45,562 nucleotides of DNA, taken from contig KE356560.1 of the NCBI GenBank assembly GCA_000415965.1, positions 1,015,994-1,061,555 of the forward strand. The letters are read 5' to 3'. The translations under genes and the position numbers were made by a program. Source of the DNA: Haloquadratum walsbyi J07HQW1 (GTDB lineage: Archaea > Halobacteriota > Halobacteria > Halobacteriales > Haloferacaceae). Below the pieces are notes generated by a model. The model was given only the letters and a program-made list of their open reading frames with translations. It did not search any database and was not told where the DNA came from. Positions 39,351-45,562 of the stretch are shown here, in pieces; within the stretch, counting starts at the first letter, position 1, and every line of letters begins with the position of its first letter.

Positions 39351-39693
39351 GACAGTGACCGGAGTTACTCTCAGACCGAGTGAACAATCGGTCTTAAATA
39401 CTGAATCGATACAGTTGCCGTGTCGGAGTATTCGCACACAATTATGCTGACAGCAACGCGTAGATCCAAATCCAGTCTGTTGACGCTCGTTGGCGTCCTT
39501 GTAGCGTAATATATATCAGCATTATGATTTTTATGATTTAAAACAGAGCGCGGAAGCTGGCATCTCAAACTTGGTTACCGCGGTGTCTCATATATATCAC
39601 TCATATTGCCAGCCACTGCTGTGAACTCATATTCGACCATCAGTAAGGCTAGATTGAGCAATCACTCCTAATATTTGAGGTCTCGCCAGAACG

Positions 39694-39700
39694 TATATAT
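39694..39700 (+). promoter_or_regulatory. TATA box deciding the start at 39724
   Basis: TATATAT is centred 27 nt upstream of the ATG at 39724, the spacing of a leaderless archaeal promoter. It rejects the two upstream in-frame ATGs. Confidence 0.6.
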
Positions 39701-39723
39701 CGTATGCGGTTATGGATATGAAT

Positions 39724-39945
39724 ATGTCTGAGATGGACGTGCCTGAAGAGCGGATCCAAGAAACAACAAGTTGGCCAGACCTTGCAATTAGTCTATATGA
39801 CCGATTGACCGGTCGTGGTGCTGAGATTATCTATGACTTTGAGGACATGGAAGTGGAGGTTCCAAGCGGTACTGGAGAGGATGCTGAACATGCACAATGG
39901 CGGGTCGACGGCACTGTCCGTGTAACAACTCGCGAACGTGAGTGA
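39724..39945 (+). CDS. small conserved haloarchaeal protein (WRxDGTV family)
   Basis: The 73-residue acidic protein reads SWPDLAISLYDRLTGRGAEI, then FEDMEVEVPSGTG and AQWRVDGTVRVTTRE. It shares a pattern with the gene at 43359 (a D-L/M-x-V-x-VP core and WR-V/F-DGTV), so the two are probably paralogues; the family is unknown to me. The start at 39724 (MSEMDVPEE) is supported by a TATATAT box at 39694-39700, 27 nt upstream; two earlier in-frame ATGs (39712 and 39718) would lie too close to that box. The next gene starts within its last codons, so they form an operon. Confidence 0.75.
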   Translation: MSEMDVPEERIQETTSWPDLAISLYDRLTGRGAEIIYDFEDMEVEVPSGTGEDAEHAQWRVDGTVRVTTRERE

Positions 39946-40336
39946 CACAACTACCGAATCGTCGCAGATCCCTCTGAATGTCAATGCTGACCTGACGGTA
40001 TCTGTAGACGGTGGGACAGCAGAAGTCTCGTCGACTGGCGACCGACTCTTTGTCACGTTTCCATCGATCCTCCCAGCGGTAAATGCACTTCGTGGACTGC
40101 CGAGTGACCCTGATAGTGCAGATACGGTTGCTGCTGTGTTGTCGCGGACAGATCTTACGACTGAAGTCCGCGTTCACGACCGAACAGTTGCTGTCATTGG
40201 CTCGAAGGCTAACCCAGGCACCCTTTCGGAGGCGCTCTCAGCCGATCCAATCGAGGTTCGACTTGGCGGGGTTATTGGTGCTGTCACCCGTGAGTTGTCA
40301 GATGCGGTCGAACGTGTTCGACAACTTGTTCGCTAA
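39938..40336 (+). CDS. conserved haloarchaeal protein of unknown function
   Basis: The 132-residue protein uses a GTG start that overlaps the end of the previous gene by 8 nt. Its N-terminal half holds a beta-rich stretch (LTVSVDGGTAEVSSTGDRL, then FVTFPSILPAVNALRGLP). The second half continues LTTEVRVHDRTVAVIGSKAN, PGTLSEALSADPIEVRLGG and a helix. Alternation of short strands and helices suggests a small alpha/beta domain. I recall similar haloarchaeal proteins with no known function, sometimes misannotated as transport ATP-binding proteins; there is no Walker motif here. Coupled translation with the upstream gene suggests related roles. Confidence 0.75.
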   Translation: MSDTTTESSQIPLNVNADLTVSVDGGTAEVSSTGDRLFVTFPSILPAVNALRGLPSDPDSADTVAAVLSRTDLTTEVRVHDRTVAVIGSKANPGTLSEALSADPIEVRLGGVIGAVTRELSDAVERVRQLVR

Positions 40337-40441
40337 AGCAAAACCAGAACCACTGGTCGGTATGGGTGGGTTTGCTTTCGGAGGCTCATGTACTACTCTT
40401 TTTGATAATCGAATAGGTTAATATTGCTCTCAAGTCTTACC

Positions 40442-40450
40442 TTTAATATA
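40442..40450 (+). promoter_or_regulatory. TATA box of the malate synthase gene
   Basis: TTTAATATA lies about 30 nt upstream of the ATG at 40476 and 24 nt upstream of the one at 40470. It predicts transcription starting near 40473, so the second ATG is slightly favoured. Confidence 0.55.
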
Positions 40451-40475
40451 CGTCGAAGGGTTCATTCATATGCAT

Positions 40476-41783
40476 ATGAGTGTTGAACGACACTACGACC
40501 GTGAGTTTGTTCGGACATTCTTTACATCTCCAACAGCTGTTGAAGGAGAAGATGACTCCGCAAAGATGATTCAAAGTGCGGCACAGCTTCGAGGGCTGAA
40601 AGCACCTGATGTTTGGGTTCCAGATAATGAAGACGCGACTGCTCCCTCGATGCGTGATGAAGGGGTTGAAAATATCATTTCGGTTGTCTCTGAGCATGGT
40701 GCGGAGTTCCCTGGTGAGATCCATCCTCGAATGGTCTGGCACCGTGAACGACCGACAACTCGGTATCAAGGATTCCAGCACATGCTACAGATTGCCGATC
40801 CTGACAATGGGGCGATCCAACATATTGATGGATTTGTGATCCCAGAAGTCGGCGATATTGATGATTGGAAAAAAGCTGATGAGTTCTTTACGATTGTCGA
40901 GAATGAACATGGACTTGAGGAAGGGAGCCTTTCGATGTCAGTGATCGTCGAAAGTGGTGAAGCTGAGTTGGCACTTGGTGAGCTCCGAGCAGAGATGGGG
41001 AAACCATCAAATAATCTTGAACGGCTTTTCTTATTAGTCGATGGTGAGGTTGATTACAGCAAGGATATGCGCGGAATGACGCCAACCGGCGAACTTCCAT
41101 CATGGCCAGAACTAAGACACAATACCTCTCGTGGGGCAAGCGCTGCCGGACTTATTGCTGTTGATGGTCCGTTTGACGATATCCGCGATATCGAAGGGTA
41201 TCGTGAACGGATGATAGATAATCGTGCAAAGGGGATGATTGGTATTTGGTCGCTCACGCCAAGCCAGGTCGTTGAGGCAAATACTGAGCCGCTTCCACCA
41301 CAAACTGGGTCATGGCTTCTTACTGCCGATGATACCGATGTTGAGCTTGAACAAACGAACGGCAAACATGTCTATAATGGTGACCGGGTTAGTCTCTCTG
41401 TCGAAGATGATGATACATACCATCTTGTCGTCGGCAATGATGAGCACATCCTTGATCGGGATGAGCTTCGATCAGAGCTGCTTAAAATAACAGCATATGT
41501 CCCGAGTATGGACGATATCGTTGATTCAATGGAGGAATTTGAAGCCGCAAAAGAGGCTGGGAAGGGCGCAATTGCAATGACGCAATCTGCAACACTTGTC
41601 ATTGATGATGTTGAAATCGATATCGAGACTGATCGAATGTGGGATGAGGCAACATATCAAGCGGCAATGACGCCAATTGCACTTTTCCAGGATGTCTATG
41701 AACACCGTCCTGACCAACATGATGAACTTGAGGATCGATACGGTGCTGACGTTGTCAGTCGAGCAACACAAGTTGGAAACTGA
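40476..41783 (+). CDS. aceB: malate synthase, haloarchaeal AceB type
   Basis: This enzyme condenses glyoxylate with acetyl-CoA to malate in the glyoxylate or methylaspartate cycle. Haloarchaeal AceB is a short CitE-related form, and the 435-residue length fits. The family landmarks are DREFVRTFFTSPTAVEGE near the start, PDVWVPDNEDATAPSMRDEG, IHPRMVWHRE, then VIPEVGDIDDWKKADEFF, MSVIVESGEAE and LRHNTSRGASAAG, then SLTPSQV. The C-terminal part has SMDDIVDSMEEFEAAKEAG and RMWDEATYQAAMTPI. Close resemblance to the Haloferax volcanii enzyme is from memory. The start at 40476 matches family starts; 40470 is possible. No isocitrate lyase lies in the window. Confidence 0.93.
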   Translation: MSVERHYDREFVRTFFTSPTAVEGEDDSAKMIQSAAQLRGLKAPDVWVPDNEDATAPSMRDEGVENIISVVSEHGAEFPGEIHPRMVWHRERPTTRYQGFQHMLQIADPDNGAIQHIDGFVIPEVGDIDDWKKADEFFTIVENEHGLEEGSLSMSVIVESGEAELALGELRAEMGKPSNNLERLFLLVDGEVDYSKDMRGMTPTGELPSWPELRHNTSRGASAAGLIAVDGPFDDIRDIEGYRERMIDNRAKGMIGIWSLTPSQVVEANTEPLPPQTGSWLLTADDTDVELEQTNGKHVYNGDRVSLSVEDDDTYHLVVGNDEHILDRDELRSELLKITAYVPSMDDIVDSMEEFEAAKEAGKGAIAMTQSATLVIDDVEIDIETDRMWDEATYQAAMTPIALFQDVYEHRPDQHDELEDRYGADVVSRATQVGN

Positions 41784-41852
41784 TCTCGTCGGATCTCCAA
41801 AATAAAATCGACAGTGCTGGATAGAAGAGTTGGTTGACGTCGGTCTATACGG

Positions 41853-42233
41853 CTATTCCGACACCGGCTCAATCAGTTCAACGACGTGACCATCTGGATC
41901 TTCGATGAACGCGGTGTATGCACCTGCTGCGGGTTGCGGACCAGGTTCAGCAACGATACCGTAGTGATCAACTTGCTTGATTGTCTGATCGACATCATCA
42001 ACCCCAAGCGCCAGATGATCCCAACCAGTTCCCATCTTAAATGTTGTTTCGCCTGCTGTCTCTGATAATTGTAATTCAACGCCATTATTATCAACGACAT
42101 AATAATTCGTTGTTTCCCCGTCCTCACTCGTGAACTGCCAGGATTTCTCAAATCCAAATTGCTCATAGAATTCGATTGAGTCTGCCGCATCGGCAACGTT
42201 CAGACACGTGTGCAAAATTGTTGCATTAGACAT
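41853..42233 (-). CDS. VOC-fold protein, glyoxalase I-like
   Basis: The 126-residue protein has the two beta-alpha-beta-beta-beta modules of the vicinal oxygen chelate fold. The metal set is complete: His8 (HTCLNV), a Glu in GVELQLSE, a His in DHLALGV and a Glu in HVVELIEP. This pattern matches lactoylglutathione lyase (GloA) rather than divergent VOC members. Haloarchaea mostly lack glutathione, so the in vivo substrate could be another thiol adduct of methylglyoxal. It stands alone, convergent with the malate synthase gene and 70 bp from it. Confidence 0.88.
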   Translation of the reverse strand: MSNATILHTCLNVADAADSIEFYEQFGFEKSWQFTSEDGETTNYYVVDNNGVELQLSETAGETTFKMGTGWDHLALGVDDVDQTIKQVDHYGIVAEPGPQPAAGAYTAFIEDPDGHVVELIEPVSE

Positions 42234-42379
42234 CGTTTCTCATATCAATCCTCTACTGGAGTCACTTGAATAATCCGGTGTACGATGATAATATGCCCTC
42301 TCATTGAGACTGATTGGTGAGATAGAGTTGTTTGATATGACACCCTCCGTTCTCTCTGTGGTAAGTGATATCAACAATA

Positions 42380-42388
42380 ATTTATATT
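42380..42388 (+). promoter_or_regulatory. TATA-like box of the FAH-family gene
   Basis: TTTATATTT lies about 38 nt before the ATG at 42422, implying a short leader of roughly 10 nt. Confidence 0.45.
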
Positions 42389-42421
42389 TGAGACTAGAGT
42401 TACGATTCGTCTCTAATTATC

Positions 42422-43150
42422 ATGAAGCAAGCTCGTTTACAGACCCCAACAGGCATTGTGAGTGGTCGCTATCACGACGATACTGTGACGACCGCCAATG
42501 GAGTATACACCGTTGGTCGTGATGGTCAATTAACGGTTCCATGTACGCCATCAGCACTGTATTGCGTCGGTCGAAACTTTACTGCAACACTTGATCAGAT
42601 GGACTATGACCGCCCCTCGGTTCCCGATTTCTTCATCAAACCACCTGCTGCGCTCGTTGGTCCAGCACAGCCGGTGCGATATCCACAGTGGTGTAATAAG
42701 TTGACTTACGCTGGTGAACTTGCGGCTGTCGTTGACCGCCGATGCCGTGATATCGAGCAATCGGCTGTTCCAGATATTATTCGCGGGTATACGATCCTGA
42801 ATGATATTGATGCGCTTGATCAGGAAGGTCGAACAGCGCGGAAAGCGTTTGATACATCCGCCCCACTTGGACCATGGATTGAAACTGAAATTGATCCACA
42901 TGACATAACGATGGAGACGCTTATTAATGGGGAAACAAGACAATCAGCGACAACAAAGCAGATGATATTTGACCCGTATGAGATTGTCTCATTCCTTTCT
43001 CGGCGCTTCACACTTCGACCAGGAGACATCATATCTTTTGGAAGTCCAGCGAATCCAGGCACAATTGAACCAGGTGACGATATTGCGGTTACATACGACG
43101 GCGTCGGAACACTGAGGAATAATGTTATCGAAACGACAGATGACACATGA
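42422..43150 (+). CDS. fumarylacetoacetate hydrolase family protein
   Basis: The 242-residue protein has the FAH/FAHD1 fold motifs: YCVGRNFTATLDQM, VPDFFIKPPAALVGP, then TYAGELAAVVDR, GYTILNDIDALD, AFDTSAPLGPWI and IFDPYEIVSFLSRRFTLRPG, then FGSPANPG. Such enzymes act on acylpyruvates, oxaloacetate or catabolic ring-cleavage products with a divalent metal. One detail is odd: the usual ExE metal pair reads AGE here, so the first glutamate is an alanine, which may alter activity. The rest of the site (Asp in ND, the FDTSAPLGP loop) is kept. It is a single gene divergent from the VOC gene. Confidence 0.87.
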   Translation: MKQARLQTPTGIVSGRYHDDTVTTANGVYTVGRDGQLTVPCTPSALYCVGRNFTATLDQMDYDRPSVPDFFIKPPAALVGPAQPVRYPQWCNKLTYAGELAAVVDRRCRDIEQSAVPDIIRGYTILNDIDALDQEGRTARKAFDTSAPLGPWIETEIDPHDITMETLINGETRQSATTKQMIFDPYEIVSFLSRRFTLRPGDIISFGSPANPGTIEPGDDIAVTYDGVGTLRNNVIETTDDT

Positions 43151-43358
43151 ACCACTTCGAGTCAGTCACCAGCACTCACCGGCTCTTTGTGCTTGAGGAT
43201 GGACAGGGGGGCTGAGCGCGTCTCAACTGCTGAAAGTGTGAGGGATCCATATAAAAAATAAAACACATGCACTGTACCAGCTCTCGCCGCTATCTGTTTG
43301 CACTCTCTTTTTTTACCGGGTCGGATACGCACAAGTGGCTTCGTGTATATGTATCAAC

Positions 43359-43694
43359 ATGGACGACGCCTACGATGACTCTTTGACCTGGACGGATGTC
43401 ATTGATGCAACTATTGATGAGGAACTCGCCCGCGATGAGGCGATTCAATTGACTGCTGAAGACCTTGCTGTTGATGTTCCAATGCGTTTTGATGCTGATG
43501 CTGATGTTGATGCCGACATCGATGCTGATACCGATACAGATACACACGCAGACGCAGATATTGATGCGGGCTCTGAGAGAGCGCCTTCCAATCATGAACG
43601 AGCACGGTGGCGATTTGATGGCACAGTGAGTGTCACTGTCGAAGGGGTTCGTGGACCGCTCGCTGAGTGGCTTCGACTCTGGACTCGTGAATAA
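43359..43694 (+). CDS. small haloarchaeal protein with hexamer-coded Asp/Ala insert (paralogue of 39724)
   Basis: The 111-residue protein reads DDSLTWTDVIDATIDEEL, then TAEDLAVDVPMRF. An insert of about 28 residues follows, made of DADADVDADIDAD- and TDTDTH-type repeats (43489-43572). It resumes ERARWRFDGTVSVTVEG and ends GPLAEWLRLWTRE. Outside the insert it resembles the protein at 39724 (VDVP core, WR-V/F-DGTV). The insert is coded by GAT-GCT-type hexamers and splits a domain, which suggests repeat expansion tolerated in a loop. The ATG at 43359 is preferred; a GTG eight codons earlier (43335) is possible. Function unknown. Confidence 0.7.
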   Translation: MDDAYDDSLTWTDVIDATIDEELARDEAIQLTAEDLAVDVPMRFDADADVDADIDADTDTDTHADADIDAGSERAPSNHERARWRFDGTVSVTVEGVRGPLAEWLRLWTRE

Positions 43695-44192
43695 CTGTCT
43701 TATACTGCATCCATGATACGACCAATATTGCCTGTAACTGCCTCTCGAATCTTTTTGTGTTCATAATTATCAATCCCTCTTCATAGAGACAAAAAGGATT
43801 CTCTAAGGATTTCATATGCCACCGAACTACAGATATCACACGTTCGTTTATACTCCTTTGAGGCGCACAACCTGAGGTAATTTCGACAATTCGGTGCGTT
43901 GTGAGACAGGAATATAGGCTCCACAGCCTCTGTGTGTTAGACTGGGATTGTGCAATGTACTCATACTGGTATTACTCGCTATATCTTATAGGAGTGACAC
44001 ATACTGAATGAATACCAGTTCTGAGGGAAGAATGAGACATGTCCCCTCTGATAACGTAATCTCCGCAGACAGCCATTCAATATAATGTTAGCTTATCAGT
44101 TGTTGGTATATGATTTCTTCATCCGAGGTAGAGCGTGTCACTGAACTCAGTGCGGGTTCGGATAGAGATAGTAGTCATGTTATTACCGACTG
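43695..44192. other. spacer without recognised content
   Basis: No gene, repeat or RNA is supported between the small protein gene and the convergent regulator gene. Confidence 0.4.
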
Positions 44193-44669
44193 CTATTGCT
44201 CAGCGGTAACTTCCGATTCAGTCTGTGGATCAGATCCAGACTCAGACCCATGGTTTGGATCGGAATCGAACTCAGACCTGGGACCTGACTGGGTACCCTT
44301 GTTTTTGGTCTCTGCATATTTTTCTTCAAATTCTCGAATCAGTTGCCCCATCTTTGCATACCAGTCATTCAGTAATCGTTGCATTCCGTTTGCAATTTCA
44401 TCCGGATTAGTCGCTGAGTATACATGATAATATCCGCCTTGATCGTAGTTGATCTGCTCTTTTTGAATAAACCCAGCCTGGAGAAGTCGCTGGATCGACC
44501 GATAGGCAGTTGATCGTTCCCGGTTTACAATTTCGGCGATCTCATCAACAGTTAATGGCTCTTCAGACTGGGTTAATACCCGAAAGCATTGCTTATCGAG
44601 TCGTTTGAGTCCGTGAAAACACTCCAATAGACTCTCACACTGCATATCCTGACGAAGTTGTTCCGACAT
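44193..44669 (-). CDS. TrmB-like helix-turn-helix transcriptional regulator
   Basis: The 158-residue protein carries a winged helix-turn-helix: LECFHGLKRLDKQCFRVL, LTVDEIAEIVNRERSTAYRS with recognition helix IQRLLQAGFIQKEQ, and a wing (GGYYHVYSAT). A long helix (EIANGMQRLLNDWYAKMGQL) follows, probably for dimerisation. The last 30 residues are low-complexity and acidic (SDPNHGSESGSDPQTESE). Similar small TrmB-like proteins are common in haloarchaea; ligand and targets are unknown. I chose the ATG at 44669 (MSEQLRQ) because a TACATTAA-like box lies about 26 nt upstream; 44681 is an alternative. It has no obvious operon partner. Confidence 0.82.
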   Translation of the reverse strand: MSEQLRQDMQCESLLECFHGLKRLDKQCFRVLTQSEEPLTVDEIAEIVNRERSTAYRSIQRLLQAGFIQKEQINYDQGGYYHVYSATNPDEIANGMQRLLNDWYAKMGQLIREFEEKYAETKNKGTQSGPRSEFDSDPNHGSESGSDPQTESEVTAEQ

Positions 44670-44689
44670 CGGAGCGGGCATTCGTTATT

Positions 44690-44699
44690 TTAATGTATC
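44690..44699 (-). promoter_or_regulatory. TATA-like box of the TrmB-like regulator
   Basis: GATACATTAA on the minus strand is centred about 26 nt before the ATG at 44669. A short inverted repeat (TTGTG/CACAA, about 44719-44737) lies just upstream and could be an operator, but its symmetry is weak. Confidence 0.4.
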
Positions 44700-45562
44700 G
44701 CTTGTGCTAATAAAAGGCTTGTGTGAATGACGCACAAACCAATCATTCCCCGTCAATATCGGTCGTTAACGGGGAAATAGCGTCCACAGCGCAGACACGT
44801 GAGTCACGATTGTTCATACACTCTCTGTGAGTATCATAACCAACTTACAGGTAAACAGTGGGCGCATCCTGAGCCAAGTTATGATAACTCGCATTTAATA
44901 CCTGAGTTGGCAGTTCGCAGGCACCGAGCCCCCGCGGCTGTCCGCAAGAAGCGAGCCGCCATGGGTAAGTAACTCAGCAATACGGTCATCCGCCATTCGT
45001 GGAATACTCTCACGACTACTCACATCGCGTCTGCCATCTTCAGAGCGGAGTAACGTAGTCTTACTCAGACTATCTATGTCTATGAAAGTTGGTCTGACTG
45101 ACACTAAGACGAGGATGGATACAATCGTCAAGTGAGCATTCTAAGGCTCTTTCCTGCACGTATTTTCTCACACCTCAGTCATAGCTAAATGACACTGTGA
45201 CCACTGTTTCTCTTCGGAGACGTGTCCATCAGGATTGGAACGCCTGTTTCCGCGCTGTCGCATTATTCACCCAGAGGACTATGAGGACAAGAGTAGCCAC
45301 TACTTCAACTCATTCTTTTAGCTCTCTCGCAATCAATAATGACGCTTTATCATCTGCGTGGTTCTGAAATCTACATGATACATTGGACGTGTTTCCCCTC
45401 TCGATGGCATGAGCTATGCTCATTGTGCTCTGCGCATTCATAACATACTCAGCCGAGGTGAGATAATATAGCAGAATTCAGTTAGGATATATAAATGAGA
45501 AAGTCAATGACTGGTAAGTATCACCACAGCGGACGACTTTTCACCATGCCTATCAAAGTTAT
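44700..45562. other. terminal region without a convincing gene
   Basis: No frame here has both acidic composition and a known motif. A minus-strand frame (44895-45131) ending MADDRIAELLTHGG and beyond is not recognised and may be a remnant. An inverted repeat CCCCGT/ACGGGG (44748-44774) lies near the left edge. A gene could also begin beyond the window's end. Confidence 0.4.

Noticed and set aside
39938..40336. Pcc1 (KEOPS subunit) identity for the 132-residue protein
   Set aside because: The size fits, but the diagnostic Pcc1 pattern (A-L-x-P-D-N) is absent; left as unknown function.
44895..45131. Minus-strand 78-codon frame with MADDRIAELLTHGG
   Set aside because: No family, no promoter and a non-native N-terminal half; may be a gene remnant but cannot be supported.
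1..45562. CRISPR array, rRNA, restriction-modification or toxin-antitoxin system
   Set aside because: No regularly spaced direct repeats, rRNA cores, methyltransferase motifs or toxin-antitoxin gene pairs were seen on either strand.

Overview
The window looks like chromosomal DNA of a haloarchaeon, most probably Haloquadratum walsbyi or a very close relative. Proteins are acidic and of haloarchaeal type (PolB, Mre11-Rad50, aCPSF1, SufBCD, AceB malate synthase), several starts are leaderless with a TATA-like box about 26-30 nt upstream, and base composition is far less GC-rich than in most haloarchaea. Gene density is low, with long gaps full of decayed mobile DNA, and the DNA polymerase carries three inteins. 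The species name is inference; nothing was searched.

Layout. 1-1723 has no intact gene but holds one copy of a roughly 570-bp repeat. 1724-4022 (minus) carries a conserved haloarchaeal protein and an AMP-forming acyl-CoA ligase. 4431-8771 is mre11-rad50, abutting, followed by a convergent helix-turn-helix-like gene. 9243-10820 is a gene desert with a GC-rich decayed island. 10821-11930 has two small haloarchaeal genes. 12148-18590 is DNA polymerase B, whose three inteins interrupt Exo II, polymerase motif B and motif C; the first intein has a one-base frameshift in a GAGACT repeat.

19272-24353 is an iron-metabolism block: sufC-sufB-sufD, then a ferritin-like gene overlapping a DtxR-type metal-dependent repressor, with a perfect 9-bp-arm palindrome before the second pair. 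A tRNA-Gln(TTG) at 24678 is followed by a frameshifted tyrosine integrase and other decayed GC-rich DNA, the scar of an integrated element. 26495-29003 contains a DUF1405 membrane protein, the second 570-bp repeat copy (inverted) and an HD-domain hydrolase.

29310-35585 (minus) carries gltB and proS, central nitrogen metabolism and translation. 35703-36450 holds a truncated gene next to a tnpB relic. 36981-38900 is the aCPSF1 termination nuclease. 39724-43694 has small conserved genes, malate synthase, a VOC-fold enzyme and a fumarylacetoacetate-hydrolase-family enzyme. A TrmB-like regulator lies at 44193-44669; the last 0.9 kb shows no convincing gene.

I see no CRISPR array and no intact transposon or defence system. 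The most unusual features are the triple-intein polymerase with a broken reading frame, the recurrent hexanucleotide-coded acidic tracts in unrelated proteins, and several families of hairpin-bearing non-coding repeats, some resembling orphan right ends of IS200/IS605-type (tnpB) elements.
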